DNA from: Allorhizobium pseudoryzae
Lineage (GTDB): Bacteria; Pseudomonadota; Alphaproteobacteria; Rhizobiales; Rhizobiaceae
Reading direction: 5' to 3'
Assembly (NCBI RefSeq): GCF_011046245.1
Contig: NZ_CP049241.1
Location: forward strand, 1 to 64,000
DNA length: 64,000 nucleotides
How positions within the stretch are numbered: the first letter of the stretch is position 1; every line of letters begins with the position of its first letter. Positions 6,358 to 15,533 of the stretch are shown here, one piece after another. The notes beneath the pieces were generated by a model, which was given only the letters and a program-made list of their open reading frames with translations, made no database searches and had not been told where the DNA came from. The translations under genes and the position numbers were made by a program.

Positions 6358-6743
6358 TGGTGATCGACAGCTCTGCCATCACCGCCATTCTTGCCAATGA
6401 AGCAGATGCGGAGTCGCTGGAGCGGCGCCTTCTCGCAGATCCGGTTCGTCTGATCTCGGCAGCCAATTTCCTGGAGCTGGCCATCGTGATCGAAGCAAAG
6501 TTCGGAGACGCTGGCGCGAAGGAGTTGAACACCTGGTTCGAACTGGCTGCCGTCAATATCGTGCCCGTGGATGCAGCACTGGCAGATGTGGCGCGGCAGG
6601 CATGGCGCAGGTTTGGCAAGGGGCGCCATGCGGCGGCGCTCAACTTCGGAGACTGCTTTTCCTATGCTATGGCCAAGGCCCACAACCAGCCCCTGCTGTT
6701 CAAGGGAAACGATTTCAGCCAGACCGATATTCCCGCGGCATGA
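6357..6743 (+). CDS. vapC: VapC-type PIN-domain ribonuclease toxin
   Basis: 128 residues with PIN-domain acidic residues: Asp in MVIDSSAITA, Glu in ANFLELAIV, and Asp pairs near NFGDCFSYAMA and FKGNDFSQTD. These toxins cleave RNA and are blocked by the VapB upstream. It is translationally coupled to vapB by a one-base overlap. An inserted stability module is the likely reason for its presence within the GTA cluster. Confidence 0.9.
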   Translation: MVIDSSAITAILANEADAESLERRLLADPVRLISAANFLELAIVIEAKFGDAGAKELNTWFELAAVNIVPVDAALADVARQAWRRFGKGRHAAALNFGDCFSYAMAKAHNQPLLFKGNDFSQTDIPAA

Positions 6744-6837
6744 ACTGACGGCAAAGCTTTCTCTCCGGTCTTGGCCACTGAGGTCGTTTTCGTCTTGCCG
6801 GCTCGGTATGGCTTGTCCATAAACACACCCAGCATCA

Positions 6838-8094
6838 TTGCCTGCTTTGCTCCCACCTGCTTCCAAAGCCCTGCCATCCGTGTTTCTCCCGCCCCGCCTG
6901 CGCCTGATCGCCAGCCTCGCCCTTTGCCAGATCATCGGCTGGGGCACGGGCTTCGATATGCTCGCCGTTCTCGGTCCCCGCATCGGGCCGGAGATCGGCC
7001 TGTCGAACCCGGCCGTCTTTGCCGGTCTCGCGGTCATGATGATCACGGTGGGGCTCGCCGGCCCCGCCGTCGGTCGGCTGTTGCAGCGCCAGGGGGCGGC
7101 AAAAACGCTGGCGCGAGGCTCCGGCCTGTTTGCGCTCGCCCTTTTGCTCCTCAGCCTCTGCCAACATCCGGTCGCCTATTATGGCGCCTGGCTGCTGATG
7201 GGGTTCGCCGGATCGCTGTCGCTCTCCACGCCCACCTATGCCGCCGTCGTCGAACGCGAAGGGGCCGATGGCAAACGCATCATCGCGCTTCTGATGATCT
7301 TCACCGGGCTCTCGGCCACCGTCTTCTGGCCGGTCAGCACCTGGCTCGTCTCAATGCTTGGCTGGCGCCAGACACTGCTGGTCTTCGCCGCGCTGCACCT
7401 CATCGTCTGCCTGCCTCTACACCTCTTTGCCCTGCCGAAACCGAACCGCACGGGGAACGCGAAGGACGCGGATGAAATGCCGCCCGTCCAGCTCTCGCCG
7501 CCGGAAAGGCGCCTGGCCTTCCTGCTGGTCGCCTGCGGCACCTCGATTGCGGCCTTCGTCTCTTTCGGCTTTTCGCCCACCTTCCTGCAATTGCTCGCCC
7601 ATGCCGGTGCCACGCCGGAGCTCGCGCTGCAGCTTGGTGCGGCGCGCGGCGTCATCGCCATTTCGGCGCGGGCGGTGGATTTTGCCGTCGGCCGGCGGGG
7701 CAGCGCCATCCTCACCGCGCTGATCGGCATCGGCGCAATGCTCCTGTCCTTCGTGCTGATGATGGCTTTGTCGGGCACGCCGCCGGTGCTGATCGCCTTT
7801 ACCGTGCTCTACAGCCTCGGCTCCGGCATCATGGCGGTGGCGCGTGCGGTGCTGCCGCTCTCGGTGTTTTCGGCGCGGGACTACGGCCTGCAGGCCGCCC
7901 GCCTCTCCTTGCCGCAGAATGTCGCGATCGCGCTCGCCCCGATGCTGTTTGCCGCGCTGCTCGATGCCGGCGGCGTGGAACTGGCGCTCTCCGGCGCCGT
8001 CACCCTCATCACGATTGCCTTCGTCGCCCTCCTGGCGCTCGGTCGTCTCGCCCGCAGGCGTGCCAAGGCTTTCTCTATTCCGTCACGGCCCTGA
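6838..8094 (+). CDS. Major facilitator superfamily transporter
   Basis: About 418 residues with around 12 hydrophobic segments, an MFS-type inner-membrane permease. A conserved start GWGTGFDMLAVLGPRIGPEIGLS is followed by a loop with GRLLQRQGAAKTLARG. Substrate unknown. The start codon is uncertain (TTG 6838 or GTG 6880, neither with a clear Shine-Dalgarno). Its 3' end overlaps the end of g8 by 20 bases in convergent orientation, so the insertion trimmed the GTA intergenic space to nothing without breaking g8. Confidence 0.85.
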   Translation: MPALLPPASKALPSVFLPPRLRLIASLALCQIIGWGTGFDMLAVLGPRIGPEIGLSNPAVFAGLAVMMITVGLAGPAVGRLLQRQGAAKTLARGSGLFALALLLLSLCQHPVAYYGAWLLMGFAGSLSLSTPTYAAVVEREGADGKRIIALLMIFTGLSATVFWPVSTWLVSMLGWRQTLLVFAALHLIVCLPLHLFALPKPNRTGNAKDADEMPPVQLSPPERRLAFLLVACGTSIAAFVSFGFSPTFLQLLAHAGATPELALQLGAARGVIAISARAVDFAVGRRGSAILTALIGIGAMLLSFVLMMALSGTPPVLIAFTVLYSLGSGIMAVARAVLPLSVFSARDYGLQAARLSLPQNVAIALAPMLFAALLDAGGVELALSGAVTLITIAFVALLALGRLARRRAKAFSIPSRP

Positions 8095-8473
8095 ACGACA
8101 CCTCGACGACGAAGAGACCACTCTCCGCGTCCCGCCGGCTTTTGATACCCTGGCAGATCAGCGATACCAGATGCGCGCCGGTGAGCGTGAGAGGCGCATG
8201 GTGCAGGCTTGCCCGCACCGCAGCCGCCAATGTTTGCGCAGCCGCCCGTCCTTCGGCATCCGACCAGAGGTCGAGGGTCAGAACATGCTCCTCGCCCGGT
8301 TCGGTGGCGGTCGCATAATCTCGGCTGTCGATCTCGCCATAGGTGAGCGTCGGAAGACGCGGCCGCGGCATACTCTGGTCGCGAATGCCGCCGGCGGCCA
8401 GAAGCGGCGCCAGCAAAGGTTCGCCCAGAAGCCTTGCATGGATCGCCCGCAACAGGGCCTGCTGCGCGCTCAT
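8075..8473 (-). CDS. DUF3168 family protein (GTA g8, tail terminator)
   Basis: 132 residues from MSAQQALLRAIHARLLGEP. The core PTLTYGEIDSRDYATATEPGEEHVLTLDLWS is the DUF3168 signature; the family acts as tail terminator in RcGTA. The ATG overlaps the stop of g7 by four bases, which decides the start over longer in-frame options. Confidence 0.9.
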   Translation of the reverse strand: MSAQQALLRAIHARLLGEPLLAPLLAAGGIRDQSMPRPRLPTLTYGEIDSRDYATATEPGEEHVLTLDLWSDAEGRAAAQTLAAAVRASLHHAPLTLTGAHLVSLICQGIKSRRDAESGLFVVEVSFRAVTE

Positions 8474-8808
8474 CGGGCCGCCTCCTCGCAATCGCAGACC
8501 AGAAACCGGCCCGTCTCGTCCGGATCGCGCACCGCCTTGATGGCAAACAGGCGCGCCCCCTTCACCAGCCGCTCGCCCGCCGCCGGTGCGGCGAAGGCAG
8601 AGATCCAGATCCGATGCGTCACCGTCACCCGTTCGGCACCGGCGGCCATCGTCTCGGCGCGCTGCGAAACGGGCTCGATGCACGCCCACAACCGCCCCGC
8701 CTCGACCCAGCCGCGCACGGCGCCGCCCTGGCCGTCCGGCGTGTCCACCGGCACCTCGCGCACCAGCCGTGCGGTCATCGCGCCGACGTCAAAAGTCACC
8801 CGCTCCAT
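8470..8808 (-). CDS. Phage head-tail adaptor (GTA g7, stopper)
   Basis: 112 residues; MERVTFDVGAMTARLVREVP then GAERVTVTHRIWI and RLFAIKAVRDPDETGRFLVCDCEE are typical of the SPP1 gp16-like head-tail joining/stopper family. It starts directly after the stop of g6 (8809) and overlaps g8 by four bases. Confidence 0.88.
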   Translation of the reverse strand: MERVTFDVGAMTARLVREVPVDTPDGQGGAVRGWVEAGRLWACIEPVSQRAETMAAGAERVTVTHRIWISAFAAPAAGERLVKGARLFAIKAVRDPDETGRFLVCDCEEAAR

Positions 8809-9378
8809 CTAGAGCCTCCGCATCCGATAGCCGGCGATCAGCCGCTCGTAACCGTCCGGCACCGCGGCCGGCTGCTGATCGAGCGAAAACGTCCCCCGCA
8901 CGGCATACATCTGGGCGACATGGATCAGCAGGGCGCGGATCAGCGGCCCCGGCACATCGGCGCCCGCCTCGCCAAAACCGACCGTCAGATCGATCTCGAT
9001 GCCGTTGATCGCCTGTCCGGGTGCCGGCGGATTTTTAAGCCACAGCCGCGCCGGCCGGCTGTCGCCATCGAGCAGATGATCGGCAACCGGAACGGAGACC
9101 GGGGAACCGTCCACCTCGTAAACCGTCACCGCATCAAGGCTTTGCACAGGTCCTCTCAGAAGCGGAATCACGCCGTCCTTTGGCCAGCGGTCGAGATACA
9201 GCCGCAGGCGTTGCCGCATCAGGCACACCCCCGTCTCCGTCTCCAGGAACTGCCGGGCCACGCTGACGAGGCCGGCCAGCAGATCATCCTCCTCCGCATG
9301 CTCCACCCGAAGATGCGCCTTCACTTGGGCAAGCGTCAGCGGCTCCGCGCCCGGCTGCTCGATCACGGCATAGGTCAT
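8809..9378 (-). CDS. Head-tail connector protein, phiE125 gp8-like (GTA g6)
   Basis: 189 residues from ATG 9378 (MTYAVIEQPGAEPLTLAQVK), chosen for the preceding AAGGATC. LTLAQVKAHLRVEHAEEDDLLAGLVSVA is the usual start of the phage QLRG/gp6 connector family. IS copy 1 lies about 80 bases upstream, separating it from the capsid gene. Confidence 0.9.
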   Translation of the reverse strand: MTYAVIEQPGAEPLTLAQVKAHLRVEHAEEDDLLAGLVSVARQFLETETGVCLMRQRLRLYLDRWPKDGVIPLLRGPVQSLDAVTVYEVDGSPVSVPVADHLLDGDSRPARLWLKNPPAPGQAINGIEIDLTVGFGEAGADVPGPLIRALLIHVAQMYAVRGTFSLDQQPAAVPDGYERLIAGYRMRRL

Positions 9379-9456
9379 GGAAGATCCTTTCAATGTCAGA
9401 TGTTGATCGGAGAGCCGCACGCAGGGTGCCGCAGGTCAGCCCCTCCCCCTTGTGGG

Positions 9457-10622
9457 CAGGGCTATCGCATATGAGCGATCATGGAGATGAGGAAGTCATC
9501 GTCCCATCCGGCCTTCTTGATCTTGCGCCTTATGGATGCCTTGTCGGGATGCTGGCGGATCAGGTTGAGGGCGAGTTTTCTGAGTGTCGAGAGGTTTTGC
9601 GGCCCATGGTCCTTGCGGTTTCGTGCCGCATCCTCGCAGAAGGCCACATCGAGAACCCAATGCAGTTGGTTCTCGATCGTCCAGTGCGCCCTGGCGATCT
9701 TCAGGAAGGCTGTGGCGGAGACCTGCCTGGAGAGCAGGAAGTGCCGGATATGACTGGTTTGCCGGCCATCCGGCTCGATCCTGATGCTTTCCAGCCGGGC
9801 CACCGCCTTGATGCCGGGGAAGTCCATGCCGTCCGCCTCGACGATGCTTGCACGGCGGGTTTCGGTCCGGTCATGCAGCCTGGGATCCGTGGTTTCGGCA
9901 CGGTCGGGATCGTCAGCCGCCTCCATGAGATGTCCGGCCTGCTTGAGCAGTCCCGGCTGGTTGCTCTTCAGCGCCAGCGCATAATCGGCACCGGTCGCCA
10001 GGATCGCTTTGGCCGTGTCGGCGCGGCAATGCAGCGCGTCGGCGGTGACCATGCAGCCCTCAAGCGACAGGCAGGCGAGCGCGTCGAGCACGCCCTTGAC
10101 CTCGTTGCGGTTTGGCGCAAGCTGCTGGCCGATGACCATGCGGTTGTCGGCGGCCCAGATATTGACCAGATGCAGCGGCGTCGCCTTGTCGCCGCGCTTG
10201 TAGGCGCCGCGCACCGCCTTGCCGTCGATGGCGATGACGCCGGAGATCGACTGGGCGAAGGCGGCTGCGAACCTGGCGAACACCTCCTCGAAGGCAACCG
10301 GATCCAGGTGCCTGAAAACATTCGAGAAAACATCATGGCTCGGAATCCCGTACGGCAGCGGCATGACGGTCTTGAGCAGCTTGTGCTTGGACAGGCCAAA
10401 GTCGGCCATATCCTGACAACTCTCGGCGCCACACAGCACCGCCGCCAGACCGATGAACAAGACCGAGTTCAAAGGGTAACGCACATTGGCGGCCCGCGGG
10501 TCTGGAACCGAACCAAAAAGCGAAGCAAAGCCTTCCATCACAACCTCCATCAGCGATGGAGCCGAGAGGAATCGATTTGCGACATCCTTTCAAGAGCTTG
10601 TCTGCCATATGCGATTCCCCTG
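9457..10622 (-). mobile_element. ISAs1-family insertion sequence, copy 1 (1166 bp)
   Basis: Ends CAGGGCTATCGCATATG and (inverted) CAGGGGAATCGCATATG. It is flanked by a perfect 10-bp duplication CCCTTGTGGG (9447-9456 and 10623-10632). The target was the loop of a RIME-like palindrome CTCCCCCTTGTGGGGAG. Length equals the other two copies in this window. Confidence 0.96.
9462..10538 (-). CDS. ISAs1-family transposase, copy 1
   Basis: 358 residues from MEGFASLFGSVPDPRAANVR; the ATG is preceded by GGAGG at a 5-base spacing. H-repeat/ISAs1 DDE transposase motifs: IAIDGKAVRGAYKRG (first Asp), VTADALHC (second Asp), and ARAHWTIENQLHWVLDV (the Glu-containing HWxIENxLHW motif). It differs from copies 2 and 3 at AYKRG (others AHKRG). 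The reading frame is intact. Confidence 0.96.
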   Translation of the reverse strand: MEGFASLFGSVPDPRAANVRYPLNSVLFIGLAAVLCGAESCQDMADFGLSKHKLLKTVMPLPYGIPSHDVFSNVFRHLDPVAFEEVFARFAAAFAQSISGVIAIDGKAVRGAYKRGDKATPLHLVNIWAADNRMVIGQQLAPNRNEVKGVLDALACLSLEGCMVTADALHCRADTAKAILATGADYALALKSNQPGLLKQAGHLMEAADDPDRAETTDPRLHDRTETRRASIVEADGMDFPGIKAVARLESIRIEPDGRQTSHIRHFLLSRQVSATAFLKIARAHWTIENQLHWVLDVAFCEDAARNRKDHGPQNLSTLRKLALNLIRQHPDKASIRRKIKKAGWDDDFLISMIAHMR

Positions 10623-11000
10623 CCCTTGTGGGGAGGGGTTGGGGAGGGGTCTTTCTCGCCTCAGCCCGTTCTTCGGTCCTGCCCCGCAAGCCCCCTCTGG
10701 CTGCCGCCATCTCCCCCACAAGGGGGGAGACCGCAGGCGGCATACGCCCCGCCCAGCCAGAAAACCGCCCGAAGCCGGGCGGAGAGGAAATGATCAGCAG
10801 TGTCGAGGCACGCAGGGTGCCGCAGGTTAGCCCCTCCCCCTTGTGGGGAGGGGTTGGGGAGGGGTCTTTTTCAGGATAGGTTTCTTCTCAAAAGAGGTAC
10901 CCCCGCAACGACCAAGCCGACGAGCAGAGACGCCCCCTATTCGCTATTCGCTACCAACTATTCGCTATTCCCTACTGCCTACTGCCTACTGCCTCACGCC
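10623..11000. repeat. RIME-like palindromes and short tandem repeats between IS and capsid gene
   Basis: This 378-base stretch has no gene. It holds the right half of the IS target palindrome (10623-10652), an inverted RIME-like unit with ATCTCCCCCACAAGGGG (10690-10741), a second direct copy of GGGTGCCGCAGGT plus CTCCCCCTTGTGGGGAG (10814-10868), and a run of short direct repeats of TATTCGC then TACTGCC (about 10936-10996) just downstream of the capsid stop codon. Confidence 0.8.
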
Positions 11001-12254
11001 TCAGCTTGCCGCAAACTTCACCAGCTTGATCGCCTCGAAATTCTGCACCCCGCCGCCAACACGCTTGGTCGTGTAGAACAGCACGTAAGGCTTGGCCGAA
11101 TAGGGATCGCGCAGGATGCGCACGCCGGCGCGGTCGACCACCAGATAGCCGGCGCGGAAATCGCCGATGGCGATCGACAGCGCATTGACGGCGATGTCTG
11201 GCATTTCCTCGGCCTCGGCCAGCGGATAGCCCATCAGGGTTGCCGGCTGGCCCGCCGTCTGCGGCGGACGCCAGAGATAATTGCCGTCGGCATCCTTGAA
11301 CTTGCGGATCTCGCCTTGCGTCTTGCGGTTCATCATGAAGCTCGCCGCCTGCCGGTGGCCGGCCTTCAGCGCATAAATTGCATTCACCAGCACGTCGGAA
11401 GGGTTGGTGCTGGCGAAAGTACCGGCAGCACCCGTGGCAATCGTGCCGAGATTGCCCCAGCTCCAGCTGTCGTCGGCGACCGTCGGATAGGTCAGGAACC
11501 CCTTCGGCTTGTTGACGCCGTCGCCGCGGATGAAGGCATCGCCTTCCTGTTCGGCAAAGACGATATCCACCTCACTCGCCAGCCAGGCCTCGATATCGAC
11601 CGCCGCATCGTCGAGCAGCGCCTGGGTCGCCGCCGGCATGGCGTAGAGTTCCATGGTCGGAAAGGTAAGTTCCGAGAGCACCGGCGTATTGGTCTGCGGC
11701 CGCGCCGCCGTTTCCGACACCCAGCCGGTGGCAAGCCCGGCGGTGGAAAACGGCTTCTTCAGCACGGCACCGGAAACGGTGCGCACGGTGGAGAGCGCCC
11801 GCATCGGCGAGATCACCGAGACACGCCGGCCGATCTCGCTGTCGGTCTCGTCCGGCACCAGGTAACCGCCATCACTGCCCGAACCGGCGCTCATCGCCTT
11901 CGCTTCCAGCGCCCGAAGGCCCGCCTCGTCGCCGCGGCGGATATAGGCATCGAAGGCCGCCTTGTGTTCGGTGGCCTCCGGCCCCGCCTCGGCCCGGCCA
12001 CCGAGCGCCGGGCGCTGCTTCTTCAGCACCAGCTGGTCCAGCGCCGCCTTCTGTTCGTCGAGCGTACGGTTGATGCGCTCCATCTTGTCGCGCGTCACCA
12101 CATCGGCGGAGAGTTTCTGCTCGATCTCAACGAGCCGCTGGTCGTTCACCTCCTTGAAGGCCTCGAAGGCCTGCATGAAATCCTCAAACGCCGCCGTCAC
12201 CGTGTCCGGCACGGCCTTCACTTCCGGAGCGCTGGTCATCGTCGCAGTCGTCAT
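11001..12254 (-). CDS. HK97-family major capsid protein (GTA g5)
   Basis: 417 residues from MTTATMTSAPEVKAVPDTVT. An N-terminal coiled-coil scaffold-like region (residues 15-90, with EIEQKLSADVVTRDKMERIN) precedes the capsid core: GSDGGYLVPDETDSEIGRR, ATQALLDDAAVDIEAWLASEV, FIRGDGVNKPKGFL, FMMNRKTQGEIRKFKD and GDFRAGYLVVDRAGVRILRDP. Cleavage by the g4 protease probably falls before AMSAGSGSDGGYL. It starts four bases after the protease stop. Confidence 0.95.
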   Translation of the reverse strand: MTTATMTSAPEVKAVPDTVTAAFEDFMQAFEAFKEVNDQRLVEIEQKLSADVVTRDKMERINRTLDEQKAALDQLVLKKQRPALGGRAEAGPEATEHKAAFDAYIRRGDEAGLRALEAKAMSAGSGSDGGYLVPDETDSEIGRRVSVISPMRALSTVRTVSGAVLKKPFSTAGLATGWVSETAARPQTNTPVLSELTFPTMELYAMPAATQALLDDAAVDIEAWLASEVDIVFAEQEGDAFIRGDGVNKPKGFLTYPTVADDSWSWGNLGTIATGAAGTFASTNPSDVLVNAIYALKAGHRQAASFMMNRKTQGEIRKFKDADGNYLWRPPQTAGQPATLMGYPLAEAEEMPDIAVNALSIAIGDFRAGYLVVDRAGVRILRDPYSAKPYVLFYTTKRVGGGVQNFEAIKLVKFAAS

Positions 12255-12258
12255 GTCG

Positions 12259-12831
12259 TCATCCCTTGAAGCTGGTTGCAAAAAGCGTCTTCGCCGCCCG
12301 CCGCATGCTGCGGACGAGTTCGGTTTCCCGGTCGCGGAAGAACCGCGCATGTTTGACGTTGGAGACTCTCGCCGAGGGCAGCATCGGAAAGGTCACCACG
12401 GAAATTTCCCAGAGATCCGCCTCCAAAATGCGCCGCACGCCGAGGCGAGAATCGGCCCGCGCCTTGACCGTGCGAAAGCCGATCGAGAGCCCGTCGAGTG
12501 CGCCGCTTTTCATCAGCGCAAACACCTCGCGGGCCCGCGCCACGCCGCCGGACAGGAGGCCCTCGACATAAAGCCCGCGGTCATCCTCGCGGATCAGCGT
12601 CCAGGCGCCGATCGGCTCGTTCGGATCGTGCTGGTAGAGCATGCGCACGCCGCCGGCGCCGCGTTCGATGAGCGAGGTCCGGAAGGCGCCGCGCTCGATC
12701 ACGTCCTTGCCGAGATCCACCTCTCCAAACACGCTGGCATAACCGGCAAACCGCCCGTCACCGCCGAGATCCGACAGGGTCAGGCTCGCAAACTTGCGCA
12801 AGGTCGGGCGCGGCCCGCGATAAACGTGCAT
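12259..12831 (-). CDS. HK97-family prohead protease (GTA g4)
   Basis: 190 residues from MHVYRGPRPTLRKFASLTL, chosen for GGAGACTTTCG before the ATG. The prohead protease core is visible: GYASVFGEVDLGKDVIERGAF, VRMLYQHDPNEPIGAW (catalytic His), LSIGFRTVKA (catalytic Ser) and LWEISVVTFPML. It matures the g5 capsid. ISAs1 copy 2 lies 88 bases upstream. Confidence 0.95.
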   Translation of the reverse strand: MHVYRGPRPTLRKFASLTLSDLGGDGRFAGYASVFGEVDLGKDVIERGAFRTSLIERGAGGVRMLYQHDPNEPIGAWTLIREDDRGLYVEGLLSGGVARAREVFALMKSGALDGLSIGFRTVKARADSRLGVRRILEADLWEISVVTFPMLPSARVSNVKHARFFRDRETELVRSMRRAAKTLFATSFKG

Positions 12832-12918
12832 CGAAAGTCTCCGTGCGAAATGGGTGTGTGATGGGGCGGCAAGGGCCGTAGGGCGGAGGGTGTAGCAAAG
12901 GACCCTCCCCACAAAAGG

Positions 12919-14084
12919 CAGGGGAATCGCATATGGCGTACAAGCTCTTGAAAGGATGTGGCAAATCGATTCCTCTCGGCTCCATCGCTGATGGAGGTTG
13001 TGATGGAAGGCTTTGCTTCGCTTTTTGGTTCGGTTCCAGACCCGCGGGCCGCCAATGTGCGTTACCCTTTGAACTCGGTCTTGTTCATCGGTCTGGCGGC
13101 GGTGCTGTGTGGTGCCGAGAGTTGTCAGGATATGGCCGACTTTGGCCTGTCCAAGCACAAGCTGCTCAAGACCGTCATGCCGCTGCCGTACGGGATTCCG
13201 AGCCATGATGTTTTCTCGAATGTTTTCAGGCACCTGGATCCGGTTGCCTTCGAGGAGGTGTTCGCCAGGTTCGCAGCCGCCTTCGCCCAGTCGATCTCCG
13301 GCGTCATCGCCATCGACGGCAAGGCGGTGCGCGGCGCCCACAAGCGCGGCGACAAGGCGACGCCGCTGCATCTGGTCAATATCTGGGCCGCCGACAACCG
13401 CATGGTCATCGGCCAGCAGCTTGCGCCAAACCGCAACGAGGTCAAGGGCGTGCTCGACGCGCTCGCCTGCCTGTCGCTTGAGGGCTGCATGGTCACCGCC
13501 GACGCGCTGCATTGCCGCGCCGACACGGCCAAAGCGATCCTGGCGACCGGCGCCGATTATGCGCTGGCGCTGAAGAGCAACCAGCCGGGACTGCTCAAGC
13601 CGGCCGGACATCTCATGGAGGCGGCTGACGATCCCGACCGTGCCGAAACCACGGATCCCAGGCTGCATGACCGGACCGAAACCCGCCGTGCAAGCATCGT
13701 CGAGGCGGACGGCATGGACTTCCCCGGCATCAAGGCGGTGGCCCGGCTGGAAAGCATCAGGATCGAGCCGGATGGCCGGCAAACCAGTCATATCCGGCAC
13801 TTCCTGCTCTCCAGGCAGGTCTCCGCCACAGCCTTCCTGAAGATCGCCAGGGCGCACTGGACGATCGAGAACCAGTTGCATTGGGTCCTCGATGTGGCCT
13901 TCTGCGAGGATGCGGCGCGAAACCGCAAGGACCATGGGCCGCAAAACCTCTCGACACTCAGAAAACTCGCCCTCAACCTGATCCGCCAGCATCCCGACAA
14001 GGCATCCATAAGGCGCAAGATCAAGAAGGCCGGATGGGATGATGACTTCCTCATCTCCATGATCGCTCATATGCGATAGCCCTG
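12919..14084 (+). mobile_element. ISAs1-family insertion sequence, copy 2 (1166 bp)
   Basis: Same ends as copy 1 in the opposite orientation, with a perfect 10-bp target duplication CCACAAAAGG at 12909-12918 and 14085-14094. It lies between g4 and the DUF6107 gene, antisense to the GTA operon. Confidence 0.96.
13003..14079 (+). CDS. ISAs1-family transposase, copy 2
   Basis: 358 residues from MEGFASLFGSVPDPRAANVR with GGAGG upstream. Intact DDE motifs as in copy 1; it differs from the other copies at KPAGHLME (KQAGHLME elsewhere). An upstream in-frame GTG at 12958 is not kept in copy 1, which supports the internal ATG start. Confidence 0.96.
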   Translation: MEGFASLFGSVPDPRAANVRYPLNSVLFIGLAAVLCGAESCQDMADFGLSKHKLLKTVMPLPYGIPSHDVFSNVFRHLDPVAFEEVFARFAAAFAQSISGVIAIDGKAVRGAHKRGDKATPLHLVNIWAADNRMVIGQQLAPNRNEVKGVLDALACLSLEGCMVTADALHCRADTAKAILATGADYALALKSNQPGLLKPAGHLMEAADDPDRAETTDPRLHDRTETRRASIVEADGMDFPGIKAVARLESIRIEPDGRQTSHIRHFLLSRQVSATAFLKIARAHWTIENQLHWVLDVAFCEDAARNRKDHGPQNLSTLRKLALNLIRQHPDKASIRRKIKKAGWDDDFLISMIAHMR

Positions 14085-14107
14085 CCACAAAAGGGAGAGC
14101 TATTGCA

Positions 14108-14246
14108 GAGGGACCCCCTCTGGCTGCCGCCATCTCCCCCACAAGGGGGAGACCGCAGGCGGCACCCGCTCCCAGCTCTCATCGGCGCAGGCGGGTCGGC
14201 TGGGTTTAGCCCTCCCCCTTGTGGGGAGGGTTGGGAGGGGTCTTTT
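14108..14246. repeat. RIME-like inverted palindromic pair
   Basis: Two RIME-like units: CCCCCTCTGGCTGCCGCC with a CTCCCCCACAAGGGGGAG palindrome (14108-14163), and CCTCCCCTTGTGGGGAGG followed by TTGGGAGGGGTC (14205-14246). These match the units at 10690-10741 and 10814-10868. No coding gene is seen in 14085-14312. Confidence 0.75.
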
Positions 14247-14312
14247 TCTGAATGCACTAGCCTCGCGCAAAAAGCGAGATGGCGGCAGCCAGAGGATGTC
14301 CCAGACCCACCC

Positions 14313-14636
14313 TTACGGCGGGTCGGTCTTCACGCCGTAGCGGTTGGCAACCCGCACCAGGGCGCCCAGCACCCACCAAGCCGACAGGCTGGCGGCGGCG
14401 GCCCCTGAAAGCGTCGTCTCGATCGGCGAGAGTTGGCCGGCAAGACCCAGCCGCTCGGTAAGCCAAAGCCCCGCCGGTGCGCCGAACATCACGCCACAGG
14501 AGACGCCCGTCATGAACCGGCTTGCCGCCTCGCGCATGCTTTTCGGCATCAGGTAGACGAGCGATACCCAGGCGCCGGCCACCGAGCCGATCGCCTTTGC
14601 GGCCAACAGACCGCCTTCATGGCCAAGCTCTGCCAT
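14313..14636 (-). CDS. DUF6107 family protein (GTA g3.5 position)
   Basis: 107 residues with two to three hydrophobic segments (AIGSVAGAWVSLVYLMP, GVSCGVMFGAPAGLWL, AAAASLSAWWVLGALVRVA), so probably a small membrane or hydrophobic protein. It occupies the slot between portal and protease genes found in rhizobial GTA-like clusters. Molecular role unknown; assignment to DUF6107 is from recall. Confidence 0.75.
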   Translation of the reverse strand: MAELGHEGGLLAAKAIGSVAGAWVSLVYLMPKSMREAASRFMTGVSCGVMFGAPAGLWLTERLGLAGQLSPIETTLSGAAAASLSAWWVLGALVRVANRYGVKTDPP

Positions 14637-14880
14637 GTCCTCACCTTTTCGTCAGTTGCGGGATTGTTCCGTCCGAGATTGCCATCGGCCAGGGCCGCCG
14701 CGCCGCGCACGCGGCGGGCCGGTCGTCATTCCGTCAACGCGCTGAATCGCTTGCGTGGCTTTCTTAAACCCGAAGCGTCACGCGTTGATGTTCTGCATCA
14801 ACGGACAGCCGGCCGGCAAAGGCCCTGCCCTCCCCTGCAGCAGCTGAACACTGTCCGGCGGTGTGGTTTTCTGTCGGCGC

Positions 14881-15189
14881 TTACGCCTGGCCTTGAATCT
14901 CGGCATCCTTGGCAAGGTCGGGCTCCGCCTGCTTGCCATGTCGGATGTGAGAAATCACCAGCCGGGATTTTTCCCGGACGTAGTCGATCACATAAACACC
15001 GGATACGAAACGGCGGCGTCCGGGTAAGGACAGCGGCTCGCCGATCTCTGGATATTGCGCCAGCAGCCTGATGGCTTTCTGGAACTGTTCGGCCACGCGC
15101 CGCGCGGCGCGGGGATTAAACTCTTCAAGATAGGCACATTCGCGCCGGATATAGGCGGCGGCGTTGCGGGAGAGGATGACACGCATCAC
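14881..15189 (-). CDS. ParE/RelE-family toxin
   Basis: 102 residues; MMRVILSRNAAAYIRRECAY, then RRVAEQFQKAIRLLAQYPEIGEP and RFVSGVYVIDYVREKSRLVISHIRHGKQ, the ParE-type fold ending in IRHGKQ. It is coupled to the upstream antitoxin by a four-base ATGA overlap. The pair lies between portal and DUF6107, in the same orientation as the GTA genes, and could be transcribed with them. Confidence 0.9.
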   Translation of the reverse strand: MMRVILSRNAAAYIRRECAYLEEFNPRAARRVAEQFQKAIRLLAQYPEIGEPLSLPGRRRFVSGVYVIDYVREKSRLVISHIRHGKQAEPDLAKDAEIQGQA

Positions 15190-15458
15190 GCAGCATCGGG
15201 TCTGCTGTCACCGAGAAGTTCCGCAAAGAAGTCCTCGGCATCCACGAACTCGCCGTTGCGCACCTGCTCCTCGCCCTTGAGGATCTGCAGGATGTCGTTG
15301 CCCTCGGCCATCAGGTAATATTTCAGCGCCCGCACGATCACCCAGCTGCGGCTGCGCTCGGTCGCCTTGGCAATCTGTTCCACCTCGTCCAGGATATCCG
15401 CTGGGATGCGCAAGGTGATAGGATCGGACAGGACCGGCTTGTCGGATGCGTCTGCCAT
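15186..15458 (-). CDS. Ribbon-helix-helix antitoxin (ParD-like)
   Basis: 90 residues from MADASDKPVLSDPITLRIPA, start chosen for GAGGAGCTCCGC ahead of ATG 15458. SDPITLRIPADILDEVEQIAKATERSRSWVIV is a classic ribbon-helix-helix DNA-binding domain; the remainder binds toxin. It is expected to repress its own promoter in the 15459-15533 gap. Confidence 0.9.
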   Translation of the reverse strand: MADASDKPVLSDPITLRIPADILDEVEQIAKATERSRSWVIVRALKYYLMAEGNDILQILKGEEQVRNGEFVDAEDFFAELLGDSRPDAA

Positions 15459-15533
15459 GCGGAGCTCCTCTGTCATAGGCCATGTATTACGCCGTATGAC
15501 GGGAGAATACGCCCGCAGCGCTTGCCCGTCCAG

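Noticed and set aside
12958..13002. Upstream GTG start for the ISAs1 transposase
   Set aside because: The GTG is GTC in copy 1, so the conserved ATG with GGAGG is preferred.
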